Shown here: in pieces, positions 39,528-50,154 of the stretch
Layout of the letters: every line of letters starts with the position of its first letter
Position numbering within the stretch: the stretch's first letter is position 1
Assembly: GCA_037127315.1 (NCBI GenBank)
Contig: JBBBDQ010000308.1
Location: forward strand, 1,406,001 to 1,470,000
Length of the DNA: 64,000 nucleotides
DNA from: Ascarosepion bandense
Taxonomy: Eukaryota; Mollusca; Cephalopoda; Sepiida; Sepiidae
Reading direction: 5' to 3'
The notes under the pieces: generated by a model
What the model was told of the DNA's origin: nothing
The model's input: the letters and a program-made list of their open reading frames with translations, nothing else
Database searches by the model: none
Position numbers and translations under genes: made by a program

Positions 39528-40085
39528 TGTTAGGGCGCCGCTCCTATTTGATTACAAATGGACTGTTCCCATTGCTATATATAGCAATGGTGGATTCTCT
39601 ACAAGAGAGTCACCTGAGAGTCACTAGACTGACGACTCTACGACACTGTCAATTCTCTGCCTTCGGGTAGAGGGCGCTCTCTGCTTCCGAGCAGAGAGCT
39701 AATAATCCAGTCGTGGTTCCGCCGAAGGGTAGAACCACGACTGGGCAAAAATAGACAGACATTTTTTGGCCTGTCTATATGGCCGGGAATACCCACTATA
39801 AAATGACCATGTGTCACATCCAGCCTTGCGTGGGAAGGCTAGTAAATACAGTCAATTGAGAGTCCTAATGAGTTACTGAAGAGTCAGTGCGAGTCAGTGA
39901 AGAGTTAGTCACACTTCCGGTGGCGTACCGGAAGTAATCACGTATACACACGTCTTACGACGGATTGGACTCTTGTATCTTTCTATTATACATATTACTA
40001 ATCACTTCTGTACATACTAACCGTCTTTCCGCGGAATACAACTTATATTCTGATTCTGTTGTTGAGTTATTCATTTATACTTGGC
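39528..40085 (+). mobile_element. Element A, single unit with flanking hairpins; possible LTR
   Basis: Starts TGTTAGGGCGCCGCTCC. Palindrome CCATTGCTATATATAGCAAT then GATTCTCTACAAGAGAGTC, then the unit (39645-39852): CTCTCTGCTTCCGAGCAGAG, CAGTCGTGGTTC...GAACCACGACTG, AAAAATAGACAGACAT, TGACCATGTGTCACAT, AGCCTTGCGTGGGAAGGCT, AGTAAATACAGT. Downstream is a perfect 9-bp hairpin ACTTCCGGTGGCGTACCGGA. TGGCGACATAACA at 40082 looks like a Gypsy-type primer binding site, so 39528-40081 may be an LTR. The usual terminal CA is not seen. Confidence 0.6.
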
Positions 40086-40440
40086 GACATAACAGTTCGG
40101 TACAGTATTTGGTTCAGTTTATCATTCTTGCATACAAACATCTATAGTTCCAACCCTTCTATAAGATGTAACGCTTTATCTAACTTGGTTTGTCTTGCAC
40201 CAGACTACAGTCGGAGGTTCTTCTAAGGCAGGCAGTGACGGGACAACTCGTGGTAACTTGAACCGTACCGGCCAAATTCAAAATTCAAACCTATATATAT
40301 ATATATATATATATAATCATTTAATTCTAAGAAAATTGGTTTACATTCACCTGATATATATATATATATATATATATGCAGAGATTCTTGATATAATCTA
40401 AAGAAGATTCGTCCATACTTCTACTATATAGAAAACTCTT
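40086..40440. other. Unassigned, with two (TA)n runs
   Basis: Possible leader of the element at 39528 (if that is an LTR). (TA)n at ~40290-40316 and ~40354-40377. No coding similarity found. Confidence 0.35.
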
Positions 40441-41255
40441 CAAGAAATCTAAAGAAAAATATGCAATATCATCGGTCTTACCCTGGCATCTCGGCTTCAG
40501 TCATTTATTTTTTACCGTCGTATCATAGTTTCTCTGTAGCTTTTCTATACACATTTTATGGCAATTTTTCTCATTTCGTACCTCATCTTTATTAATTCAA
40601 GCGTGGCAACTAAGTCTCAACCTATTACTGTTGAAATAGCTAGCTCTAACCGTAAGTTATTTTCTAATAGTTTCTTCTCTTGCACTTCTTTTCCTCTTTT
40701 CCTGTCATCCCTTTAGGGTTCCTTGACAAAATTCAACGGAGAATCTGCCATGTGATCGATCCCGACTTGGCACCTTAGATACAGTTTCTTTCTCCCCAGC
40801 GCAGTGTAGCTTCCCTGTGTCTATTCTACAAGTACTCTCACGGCTTCAGATCTGAGATCACTGGTGCCTCCTATATATGAATTTACTCGAGCCACAAGAT
40901 TAGCAACTTTTACTGTGAAACCAGTAAGATGTAAAATCGCAAATTCTATTCCAGCAGCTTCTTTTCTCGCACTTCCCGCCTGTGGAATTCTCTTCCGTTT
41001 ACTTGCTTCCCCGACAGCTACACTCTCCAAGAATTTAAATGTAACGTCAATAGTCATCTCTTATCTCACTAACTTTCATCTTCTCTCACTCTCTCTCATG
41101 CTCTCATCTCATTTCTTCAGTATTCTCATCCCTCTCCTACCTTCTTTCTGACACCCCCTTTATTCTGTTACTCTTTCTCATAACTTTCATCCTATATAAC
41201 CCTCTTCACAATAGTGGCAGTGTAATACCTTGCTTGGGACGATACGATTAAAAAA
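40441..41255 (+). pseudogene. LINE-J C-terminal part and tail
   Basis: Decayed blocks 'LDKIQRRICHVIDPDLAP', 'CLFYKYSHGF', PPIYEFTRATRLATFTVKPV, RKCNRKFYSSSFFSRTSRLW-like, LPFTCFPDSYTLQEFKCNVN-like. The tail is TATATAACCCTCTTCACAAT then CTTGCTTGGGACGATACGAT. It shares tail changes with subfamily 2 (22.5, 29.9 kb). Confidence 0.75.
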
Positions 41256-41264
41256 AACTCAATC

Positions 41265-41535
41265 AAGTGCCATACATTTATACACACTTGGACAATCATG
41301 TCTCAAAAGAGACATGACTTACTGGGCAAAAGATTATCCCGCAGTTGGTTGCCATTACGTTTTGTGGTAGACTGGTTACCAGCCAAGTATATAGAACTCA
41401 ATGTGGCCTGTTATTTAACCCATAACTGGAGGGAAAGACAGATTAATACCTTTCCCAAGGGTATTTGCACGTAAGTGAATACAAGGGATTCAGCTGGAAT
41501 TCGAACTCGGCTCCACTGCACCACAACGTACACCC
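41265..41535 (-). mobile_element. SINE-t
   Basis: Antisense from TCAAGTGCCATACATTTATA to CTCCACTGCACCACAACGTA, with a shortened tRNA head. Confidence 0.85.
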
Positions 41536-41712
41536 TGTCAACTACGATCTTTAAAAATTTTAATTTAACGTCAGTTGCCCTCTCTGTTTTTTATATTTAC
41601 TTTTGTTTTCGTTGCTGTTTCTTTTCAAATTTTTTTTCTCATTTTCCTTTGCTATAAGTAACCTTTTGCAACTTAGTGGCTTTATCGCCTTGCTTGGGGT
41701 GAAATGATTAAA
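41536..41712 (+). mobile_element. LINE-J tail fragment
   Basis: CAACTACGATCTTTAAAAAT, TTTAACGTCAGTTGCC, TAAGTAACCTTTTGCAACTT, CTTGCTTGGGGTGAAATGAT. Confidence 0.7.
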
Positions 41713-41757
41713 AGATTCCAAGGGATCTAATCAAAGAAAAAACTCTGCTATAACTAC

Positions 41758-42560
41758 TACTACTACTAATAATAATAATAATAATAATAAATACCGAAAA
41801 ATTGTTTTAACCAGAAATACAGGTTATCCAAAACCAATTGACCATCTTGTATTAGGTTGCACGATGTTAGCATCCACTGAGTATAAGCCTCAGCATGACA
41901 GTGTGGTTTAATACCTGCACTGGAATATATGAACCTTTTACAGGAGGGAAACTGTAAGAAACTGATATGAACATCACCCAGACGCGGTTACAAAGATGAG
42001 GACCGGTAGCTATTTTATGGGACCTTACTATACACACAGACAGTACAATTAAATCTAATCGCCCAGACATTGTGATCAAAGACCATAAAAACAGAATGTG
42101 CTTTTTTATTGACATGGCAGTCGTTGTAGACTGTAATGTCTCTTTGAATGTCTTCAAAACTATCAAAATACAAGAATCTTGAAGTGGAAAAATTAGCCAG
42201 GCTATTAGGAGCAAAGGGTAGTATCTGTTCTCAGATACTCACTGCTTGCTCGCCGACCGGGTTTGAAAGCAATAACCAGCTAAGACAAGCTTCGTACCCA
42301 GTTACTGCGTAAGCGGGGGCTGGGTAATCTTTGACCAGTGACCTGAGCGCTCAGGTTCCCCACGTTAAAAACTGACCATGTGTCACAAATCACTCCAGTG
42401 AGGAAGTAGGGTAAATATCGGATCTTGAAGTGAAAATCTGAAAAAAAAAAGTGGTACATGAGTACATTAATAATTCCAGTTGTTGTTGGAGCCCTCGGAT
42501 TTATTAGAAAAGGTTTTGACAGGCTTATTGAAGATCATTCTAGAAGCCAATGCCTTAAAT
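41758..42560 (+). pseudogene. LINE-D (REL-endonuclease LINE) 3' part, diverged, split by element B
   Basis: Preceded by (AAT)n at 41760-41790. Coding pieces: 'PIDHLVLGCTMLASTEYKPQ', YEHHPDAVTK, 'DNLIAQTLCSKTIKTECAF'-like decayed PD-(D/E)xK region and, after element B, 'TLIIPVVVGALGFIRKGFDR'. It belongs to the same family group as 43.2, 50.2 and 52.6 kb but is more diverged, probably a different subfamily. Confidence 0.65.
42217..42416 (+). mobile_element. Element B, hairpin train related to element A
   Basis: Perfect hairpin AGTATCTGTTCTCAGATACT, then ACCCAGTTACTGCGTAAGCG with GGGGCTGGGT (stem), palindrome CCTGAGCGCTCAGG, TTCCCCACGTTAAAAACTGA, CCATGTGTCACAAATC, CACTCCAGTGAGGAAGTAGG and GTAAATA. 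The spacer words TTCC[C]CAC-ttaaaa-tgaccatgtgtcaca and GTAAATA match element A, while the stem sequences differ. It splits a LINE-D copy, with a partial repeat of ATCTTGAAGTG-AAAA on both sides (42174 and 42422). Confidence 0.65.
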
Positions 42561-43140
42561 AAATAGAAAAAATATACTTATACATTATAAAGAGCTTTAT
42601 CTATGTAAAATGTATGTGATCTTTGTTTGTTTTTTTTTGCTTTTACAGAAAATGATAATTGGGAAATGTCATGGAGTCATTTCTGATCGTAGATCTCTAG
42701 TTAGAACCCGAAAGAATATGTGGTATACAACAGAAATCAACGCTAATGATAATAATAATAGCAGTCAAAGGCAGCAAACCTCTGCCAAGGCCATACCGAA
42801 ATCATCACAGCGATTAGCAAGAGATGATTATTAAAATGAGAAAAAATAACTGCAAGGAACTTGATCACTCTCAAGAGTTAAAATACCAAAAATGAACTCG
42901 ACCACTCTCAAAAGTAATTCCACACTTAAAAGGAAACAGGAGAGGTAATTCAGTATTGAAAATTATCTAGGGGAGGTAATTCAGGATTTGACATTTTAAA
43001 GGTAAAAAAACAGATTTTAGTAATAAAACAGCAAAAATAACTTTCAGAAACTTTATGTCGTACCGAATCGAACCCAAAATCTGGTGTCAGACATGAAGCC
43101 AATTATCCCTGAAAGTTTTGTCCGATTTCATTCTTGGGGT
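42561..43140. other. Intergenic; tRNA-like B-box near 43070
   Basis: Minus strand 43060-43112 has AGGGATAATTGGCTTCATGT and TTTGGGTTCGATTCGGTACG, which resemble A and B boxes. Two GAGGTAATTCAG repeats lie at 42940-42990. No protein-coding similarity. Confidence 0.3.
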
Positions 43141-43147
43141 ATTTTGA

Positions 43148-43200
43148 TCACAGACAGACAGACAGACAGACAGCCAGACAGACAGACAAACATGGTCGAA
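43148..43200. repeat. (GACA)n microsatellite
   Basis: ACAGACAGACAGACAGACAG-type run with one GCC interruption. Confidence 0.85.
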
Positions 43201-43227
43201 TACAATACCCCAGCTTCAAGGCGAAGG

Positions 43228-43735
43228 TAATAATAATAATAATAATAATAATAAACAATAGACCATCTAATTTCACGATGTTCTGTACTTGCCCCAAATG
43301 AATATAAAAATCGTCACGATAGAGTGGGGAAATATTTACATAGGACAATGTGCAAACACTATGGAAAATCTGTAAACAAACACTGGTATGAACATCACCC
43401 AGCACTGGTTATAGAAATAGAAGACGTCACCATTTTATGGGATTACACCATTTACACAGACAAAAAATTGAAGCAAATAGGCCGGACATTATTGTTAAAA
43501 ACCAGAAAGAAAAAACTTGCCTATGAATTGATATGGCTTGTCCAGCGGATTGTAACATAGCAACCAAGGAATTCGAAAAACTGTTAAAATATAAAGATCT
43601 GGAAATTGAAATAGAAAAAATGTGGAAATTGAAGACAAGAATCGTAACAGTGATAGTAGGTGCACTTGGAATGATAAAAAAATGGAACAAAACAACACAC
43701 TGGAAGAATCTCTGGAAACCCTAGCTTAAGGAATA
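43228..43735 (+). pseudogene. LINE-D 3' end in (TAA)n
   Basis: (TAA)n precedes directly. Blocks: TIDHLISRCSVLAPNEYKNR-like, GKYLHRTMCKHYGKSVNKHW, YEHHPALVIEIEDVTILWDY, RPDIIVKNQKEKTC-like (restriction-like endonuclease PD...K), MACPADCNIATKEFEKLLKY, VTVIVGALGMIKKW. The 5' border (AAACAATAGACCATC) is almost the same as in the copies at 50.16 and 52.65 kb. Confidence 0.8.
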
Positions 43736-43749
43736 TACAAAAAAATTAA

Positions 43750-44335
43750 AATGCTTTTATTCGTTCTGATCCATTTTTGCAGGTGTGCAATTTTACTTTG
43801 GGTGTTTTAGTTAGCCCTTGTATTATAGGATTTTTATCCTATAATACATTAAGAATAATATTTAAAAGATAATTTAAAAAAAACTGAATTAAAGTAATAT
43901 ATTAAGGCTAGTTTTTAAAAGATAACTTTTAAAATTTAATAAAATAATTTATTAAGGAATCTTTTTTGAAAAAAAATTAAAACCTAATAAAAGCTATTTA
44001 TTAAGGATCTCTTTTTAAAACAACTTTTAAATCTGAGTAATTTATTAGCGATCATTCTTAAAAGATAACTTAAAAAATCAATAAAAGTAATTTATTAGCA
44101 TTAATTTTAAAATATATCTTTTAAAATTTGATAAAAGTAATTTATTAAGCATCTTTCTTAAAAGATAATTTTTAAAATTTGAAGAAAAGTAACTTATTAG
44201 GGATCATTTTTAAAAGATAACTTTTTAAATCTGAATAAAATTAATTTTTCAAGGTTCATTTTCAAAATATAACATTTTAAATCCAAATAAAAAAAATTAA
44301 GGACTATTTGTTAATATATAATTTTATTTTAATTC
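43750..44335. repeat. ~55-bp AT-rich degenerate tandem repeat
   Basis: About ten units around AAAAGATAACTTTTAAAATT, AATAAAAGTAATTTATTAAG and GATCTTTTT. They are diverged but in register. Follows LINE-D directly. Confidence 0.75.
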
Positions 44336-44860
44336 AAAAATTTATGGGAAATTGTATGCAAATCCCCTTGAATATTTAATTGGGAATCGTTGTGAAAGAC
44401 AAGAGACAATCTGCAACATTCTTTCATCTATCCAGTGATTAGTCGGCGGTGACGAAATGCCCTCTCTCGTTTGCAGTTTTTTTTAATCGTAATGATAATA
44501 TTAGCCTTTTCCTTACAAGGAAACATTTTGTATTCATTGGCCACAAAGCTAGTGCCAATGTCGGTTGAAATTTTTCTCTTAAAACAATTTTAAGTTGTTC
44601 CTATTGTTGAAAGTCCTAAAAAAGTTTCAACATGTATTTCAATGAGAAAACAATGACATAATCAAAATGTTCACGTCCCATGTTATTTCAAACAGAAAGT
44701 GAGAAAGGAAGCCTCCCATCATTATTGGAAAGAAAGTTAATAGCTATTGAAATTGAGAAAAAAAATTTTCCCCCGAAAAATGCTTTCAAGGGAAAGATTT
44801 GAATTTTAATCGAAAGTAACATTCCTTGCTTGGTCAATGAATGGTGAATATTATATTTAA
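44336..44860. other. Intergenic, nothing recognised
   Basis: No coding or repeat similarity identified. Confidence 0.4.
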
Positions 44861-44861
44861 C

Positions 44862-45575
44862 TAGCAGTATAGCACAGCATTGCTCGGGTGTAATCAAAGC
44901 TTTAAAACTAATCCATGGTCCTGGAGCTCAGAATCTTTGGACGTTGGTTTCCATTTAAAGCGAAACCGTAGACTGAAAGAAAAATGAATGGATGTAAGTC
45001 AAATTTTCATTTCCTGGTATCGATATCAAATAAGTTTTTTTCGTCGTAAACTGAATTTTGAAGGCTAAATAAGTCCTCTGAGTAAATGGCATCGTGGCTG
45101 AGACTAAGAACTACAATAGTACCTACTTAGAGCCAAACCCGAAGCAAAAACTAAAATAAAAGGGCTGAAAAAATACAGACATACAGGTAGATAAACAGAC
45201 ACACACAAACATCTTGCCTTTTATATATATATATATTATCGATTTTCTGCACTATTGTAAGAACTGCAACCTTAAAACTTCTGAATATCGTTTCTTATGT
45301 CTTTGTCTATGAGTATATCAAATTTGATTAAAATCGGACCACTCCTTCTATAAACCCGATTTTTTCGATGTTCAATATTTAACGTGGGTACCTCGATACA
45401 AAACCTAACTAAGAAGACTCGCAGAGGCTTATAGTACAACTGTGTAAATTTCCAAGAAAATCCGTTCAGCTGTTTAGGAGTCTATAGGTAACGGACAGAC
45501 ACACACACATAGACACACACACATACACAGACACACAGAGACAACGTTTCATTTATAAATAAGTTTAGATGAAAG
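44862..45575 (+). mobile_element. Repeat G, long copy
   Basis: TAGCAGTATAGCACAGCATT, AAAGCTTTAAAACTAATCCA, an internal stretch absent from other copies (44935-45165), AATTTGATTAAAATCGGACC, CCGTTCAGCTGTTTAGGAGT, GGTAACGGACAGACACACAC, TTTATAAATAAGTTTAGATG. Confidence 0.8.
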
Positions 45576-45689
45576 AGCTATATCTTAATTATTATTAGAG
45601 ATGAGAACAGATACTATACTTTGATCTTAGCTTAACTGCCAGGGAATGAAGGAAAGAGTAACGCGAATAACACATCACCATCTGAGACT

Positions 45690-46175
45690 AGCAGTATAGC
45701 CCGGTGTTGCTCGAGTGTAATGAAAGCTTTAAAATTAATCCATGGTCCTGTAGCTCAGACTCAGTCTAAAGAATATTTGTGTGAAGTTTGGTGAGAATCG
45801 GATAAAAATTGTGGATTGTTATAAAGGACATACAGACAGACATCTTGCCTTTATGTATATATATTATCGATTTTCTGCCCTATTGTAAGAACTGCAACCT
45901 TGAAACTTCTGAATATCGTTTCTTATGTCTTTGTCTATGAGTGTATCAAATTTGATTAAAATCGGATCACTCCTTCTATAACCCAATTTTTTCGATTATC
46001 GATTTTCGATATTTATTGGGGATATCTGGACACAAACCCTAGCTAAGAACACTCGCAGACGCTTATAGTACAACTGTGTAAATTTTCAAGAAAATCGGTT
46101 CAGCCGTTTCGGAGTATATAGTTAACGGACACACACACACACACACAGTTCCATTTATAAATAAGTTTAGATAAA
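45690..46175 (+). mobile_element. Repeat G
   Basis: CTAGCAGTATAGCCCGGTGT, GTTTGGTGAGAATCGGATAA, TTCAGCCGTTTCGGAGTATA, GTTAACGGACACACAC. In tandem orientation with the preceding copy, ~115 bp apart. Confidence 0.85.
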
Positions 46176-46299
46176 AAGAAAAATATTACACATTGATCCT
46201 AAAAAAAAATTTAACTGGAGATCATTGGTTGTTTGTGACTCATGAGCAGAAGTCTCATGTTACAATTACCATTACACTGGTCAACACCAATTTTATTAT

Positions 46300-46508
46300 C
46301 TAAGTCTTCTTAGTTGATTTAGGACAATTTATTATGTGCTGAATCCAAAAATAGCACTCATCATTTATCCATCACACCCAGATAGTGCATAGGGCAGCAA
46401 CTTTTTGTTGCTGTTTCTGTAACAATCTGGTTTTTACGGGGCAGGGTTGTTAGCCCTGCGCCCGACCCCAAAACCTGGTGGACCGATGGACCATTCTTGG
46501 TCCTTACG
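46300..46508 (-). pseudogene. LINE-R 5' region downstream of a 5S copy
   Basis: Minus strand after the 5S copy: VRTKNGPSVHQVLGSGAGLT, TLPRKNQIVTETATK, matching a 5' segment that I associate with RTE-like LINEs. The endonuclease that should follow is not seen. It is open with the 5S copy as one 60-codon frame by chance. Confidence 0.4.
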
Positions 46509-46614
46509 TTTACAGCACCTGGTATTCCCAAATGGTCACCCATTTAAATACTGACCAGGGTCGATGTTGCTTAACTTCAGTGATCGGTGTATTGAAAACG
46601 ATATAGCCGTAGAC
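46509..46614 (-). rRNA. 5S rRNA pseudogene, 12-nt deletion
   Basis: Minus strand: GTCTACGGCTATATCGTTTT, CAATACACCGATCACTGAAG (the GGTTCTC segment between CACC and GATCAC is deleted), TTAAGCAACATCGACCCTGG, TCAGTATTTAAATGGGTGAC, CATTTGGGAATACCAGGTGC. ~106 nt. The deletion lies in the region of the A box, so transcription from it is doubtful. Confidence 0.85.
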
Positions 46615-46629
46615 AAAAATAACACTGGC

Positions 46630-47635
46630 TTTTTCAATTAAATCAACTTTCTGAACTCACAATTTACTCTCGCATCAGTAAAAAATTCGGCAGACATAAC
46701 CTCGCTGCTGATCTTAAGAAGGACATACACTTAGTGGTGGATTGGGGTAAGAAGTGTCTTGTAAATTTCAATACTTTTAAAACGAAACTGCTATCAACCA
46801 TCACAGGAAACCCCTCCTGCCCTATCCCTAAAAGCATGGACCAAGTGAGTCTCCCTGAAAGGCAATATACTGCGCCTCCTCGGCCTTGCCCTAACTTCCG
46901 ACCTCGTGGAATCATTACATTAAGTTAATAGTTAAATCCACTGCTAGAAAGTTTTTTTCCCGCCTGAATCCATTTTGCACATATACAAATTAACTATCCG
47001 TCCGTGCGTAGAATACTGCTGTCATATATGGTCAGGCGCCCCTGCTGTTCATCTCAGTGTTCTCGACAGGCTCCAAAGGAGAATGTGTAATGTGATAGGT
47101 CCCGAATTAGCAGCTTGACTCCAGCCACTTTATCACCGGTGGAATGTAGCATCCCTCTGTCTATTCTACAAATATTTTCATGGCTTCTGCTCCGATGATC
47201 TTAGGTCACTGGTGACCCCGCCACAAGAATTTACTCGTGCAACCAAATTGGCAACAAGGTCCCACCCATTTACAGTTATATCAACCAAATTCTGCCTACA
47301 ATTCTACTTCATCACCTTTTCTGGTACTGTTGAACTCCTTTCCATATAATTGCTTTCGTGACGGCTACAACCTCCAGGAATTTAAATGCAATGTCAATAC
47401 CCATCTCTTATTCCACTTGACTCTAGTCTTTTCTACATCATCCCAGATATCTTGTTCTTTTCCTTTCTTTCTTCACACCTGTGTTCCCATCCTTCTCTTG
47501 CTCTTTCTGTGACACTCCTGTAACTGGTTCGTCTTTCTCTTCACTCTCCTGTCTAAACTTTTACTCTTATGCAGCCCCCTGCGCATCAGTCGCAATATCA
47601 CCTTGCTTGGGGTGAAACGATTACAAAACATGTTG
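46630..47635 (+). mobile_element. LINE-J, RT end to tail
   Basis: Blocks 'FSYQISKKFGRHNLAADLKK' (partly decayed), VDWGKKCLVNFNTFKTKLLS, SMDQVSLPER, 'RLLGLALTSDL', YKLTIRPCVEYCCHIWSGAP-like, VLDRLQRRMCNVIGPELAA-like, FHGFCSDDLRSLVTPPQEFT-like. The tail is TTATGCAGCCCCCTGCGCAT then CTTGCTTGGGGTGAAACGAT. Frameshifts. Confidence 0.85.
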
Positions 47636-47694
47636 CTTTTGGACGGGAGGAGATTATCCAATATTTACCGTCTTATAGGACGAACCATGTTGTG

Positions 47695-48005
47695 GTTCAA
47701 GGATGTCCGTTGTGGTGCAGTGGATATCTGCTCAGAACAAAACATCGGGGAGCCGAGTTCGAATTCCAGTTGAATTCCATGCATTCACTTACACACAAAT
47801 ACCCTTAGGAAAGGTATTAATCTGTTTTTTTCCTCCAGTTATGGGTTAAATAAGAGGACAGATTGGGTTCTATAGTCTTGGTTGGCAACCAGTTGACTGT
47901 AGAAAGCAATGGCAGCCTACTGCGGGGATAATCTTCTGCCCAGGTATTCGAAAAAGAGACATGATTGTCCAAAGCGTGTATCACGTATGGCACTTAACTG
48001 ACTGA
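47695..48005 (+). mobile_element. SINE-t, full length
   Basis: GGATGTCCGTTGTGGTGCAG to GGCACTTAACTGACTGACAT. All blocks are present (ACAAATACCCTTAGGAAAGG, GGGTTCTATAGTCTTGGTTG, GCCTACTGCGGGGATAATCT). The hairpin block is partly decayed (GGTATTCGAAAAAGAGACAT). Confidence 0.9.
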
Positions 48006-49014
48006 CATATTAAACAACAATTCAGTAGTCGATTTCTTTCGAGCAAAATCTTCTTGTTTCCGAATTATGCTGAACAATTGGCTTTTGAGAATTACGCTCT
48101 ATTTGTTTCTGTTTCCTTCCTGATTTTAAAAACCTAATCATTTCAATGATTGGTTTTATGAATGCACCGAATGTTAACTTGAAATGAAAAAAAGAAAAAA
48201 ACAAAAACATTTACATCCTAATAATCAAAAGCTTGATAAATATAATTTATCTTTGAGTGACCATTTATAACACGTGTGACGAGTCAATGCTATTGATTCC
48301 CGGATTCAAATTGCTTATAAACGAACTGATTTAAAATACCGTGGATATAGACTGTCTAAGAAATCACATAGCACTCGAGTCAGTATGAAATCGCATTTAA
48401 TGAATAGATATTTTTTTTTATTAACAATTGTAGCTTCTAATATCTTCCAATGCAATAAAAATGCAATTATATGATACCCGGCAAAGCAAATTAAGAGAAA
48501 ATTCGATTTATTAATTATAATAAAAAGCTATTCGGCAAATGCTATCAAGTATGGCGTATGTAATTATTGGATATTAGATTAAGGTGCCTTTTTCTGAGCA
48601 TTAGTAATTTGTTCCTTTGCGGAAAAAAATGTGTAAATGAATGGATGGCAACAGAAAATTGTCTTGATTGTATTAAATAAGTATAATTGAATAAATAAAT
48701 GAGTAATTAGTAAGTGGCAAAAAATATATGGGAATAAAAACAGGAAAACTAGAAAGAAAAATTTAGATTCACATTCATGAAGCTATGATAATAACAATAA
48801 TTTTCATAATCCTGATAATGATGATAATAAAGAGGAAAAAAACAATTCTAAAATTGATAATGGTAATAATAACAAACAGCAATTATAATAATAACAACTT
48901 CATAAGACAAACAAAAATAATGATGATTCATAATAAAATAATAATAATAAAAAAATAATAATAATTCGAATAAAAACAATAATTTTGATAATCTGAATTA
49001 TGATAGTAAAATAA
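48006..49014. other. AT-rich, (AAT)n-rich, nothing recognised
   Basis: Long AT-rich stretch with AATAATAATAAC-type repeats from ~48780. No coding or RNA feature supportable. Confidence 0.4.
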
Positions 49015-49215
49015 AGTATAATCTGGATATAAGAGACCCGTATATAAGAACAACCCTGACATAGGAGAGATTTTCTCTGGTCGAAAATTAGAGCAAGTGG
49101 TAATGTATATAAAATAGACCAAACCCGCATATAAGAGAAACCCAGATATAAGATAAACCTATATAAAATAACTTTTGCCCGGTCCTGACAACACTCTCTT
49201 ATATCAGGGTTACAC
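49015..49215. repeat. Possible MITE with ATATAAGAG repeats
   Basis: Left end CTGGATATAAGAGACCCG, right end inverted CCCTGATATAAGAGAG, with internal GCATATAAGAGAAACCC and CAGATATAAGATAAACC. About 200 bp, no ORF. The terminal match is short. Confidence 0.4.
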
Positions 49216-49300
49216 TAATATTAATAATTGTAATCATAATGACATTTATAATAAAACTACTAATAATGATAATATTAAAAATGAAATTAAAACAATGTAA

Positions 49301-49304
49301 ATAC
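49301..49304 (+). repeat. LTR target duplication, left
   Basis: ATAC, repeated at 49778-49781. Confidence 0.6.
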
Positions 49305-49777
49305 TGTAATATAACAATCTGGCCCCACCCGAGGAAGTGATGCAAGCGATGGTGTTTCCCGTCGGTGAAGGGGTCGGCGAACGACAAGACAGGTGTTTGT
49401 GAAATACATCCTGTCGAGGCCGGAGCGGATGTCGTTTGACCTTATTTCCGACAGCGGCGGAAATGACTACGGAGGCAAACAGAACAGGTGTCTCTGGGAA
49501 TTACGTGGGCGTTGCGTGGGCGAGGCAAAACCGGAAGGAAAGTCCCGGTTTTAGAAGACTATATAAAGACCTCGGCACACGGATTCGCCAGCAGAGAACG
49601 GCCAGTGGAAGCAGAGAAACACCACAGGCAAGACTACACTCCCGTCAACCCATTCTATGTGCGCTCTCACTCTCCTGTTCTCTATTCCACACGGTTCGTC
49701 GTCATTAATAAAAATATAACCTTATATTTTTATATATGCGTGTTTGTTGTTTTGTCGTTGTACGGCGATATATAACA
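49305..49777 (+). mobile_element. Solo LTR
   Basis: 473 bp, starting TGTAATATAACA and ending TATATAACA, so TG...CA with matching ends, flanked by ATAC on both sides. Much higher GC than its (AAT)n surroundings. It contains a TATA box (CTATATAAAG at 49559) and AATAAA (49707), in the correct promoter-then-poly(A) order for an LTR. No internal retroviral-type genes follow, so recombination has left one LTR. The 4-bp duplication and size fit a Gypsy-type element. Confidence 0.75.
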
Positions 49778-49781
49778 ATAC

Positions 49782-50150
49782 TAACAATAATAATAGTGAT
49801 AATAATAAACAATAATCTTGACAATGATGATGATAATTACAATGAAAATAACAACAATAATAATTATTATAATATTAATTGTAATATTGAAAATGATAAC
49901 AAAAACAATGCTAATGAAAATAATGAGAAAAATATTGATGTGATAATAATAATGAAAATAATAAGATAAAAACAACATTATGGATGATTATAATAATCAT
50001 AATGGAAAGACATTGATATTAATAACAATATTAGCAACGACAACAAAAATAATAATAATAATAATAAAAATAATAATAATCGCATGACCAAAATCTTTTC
50101 ACAAAGAACTTTCAGGCAAATATTATACATAATAATATGGATCCAAAATA
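49782..50150. repeat. (AAT)n/(AAC)n low complexity
   Basis: Imperfect AAT, GAT and AAC repeats, ending in the (AAT)n that precedes a LINE-D copy. Confidence 0.8.
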
Positions 50151-50154
50151 CAGG

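Noticed and set aside
46361..46543. 60-codon frame as a small protein gene
   Set aside because: It starts inside the 5S-like sequence and runs into LINE-R-like sequence, so the frame is fortuitous.
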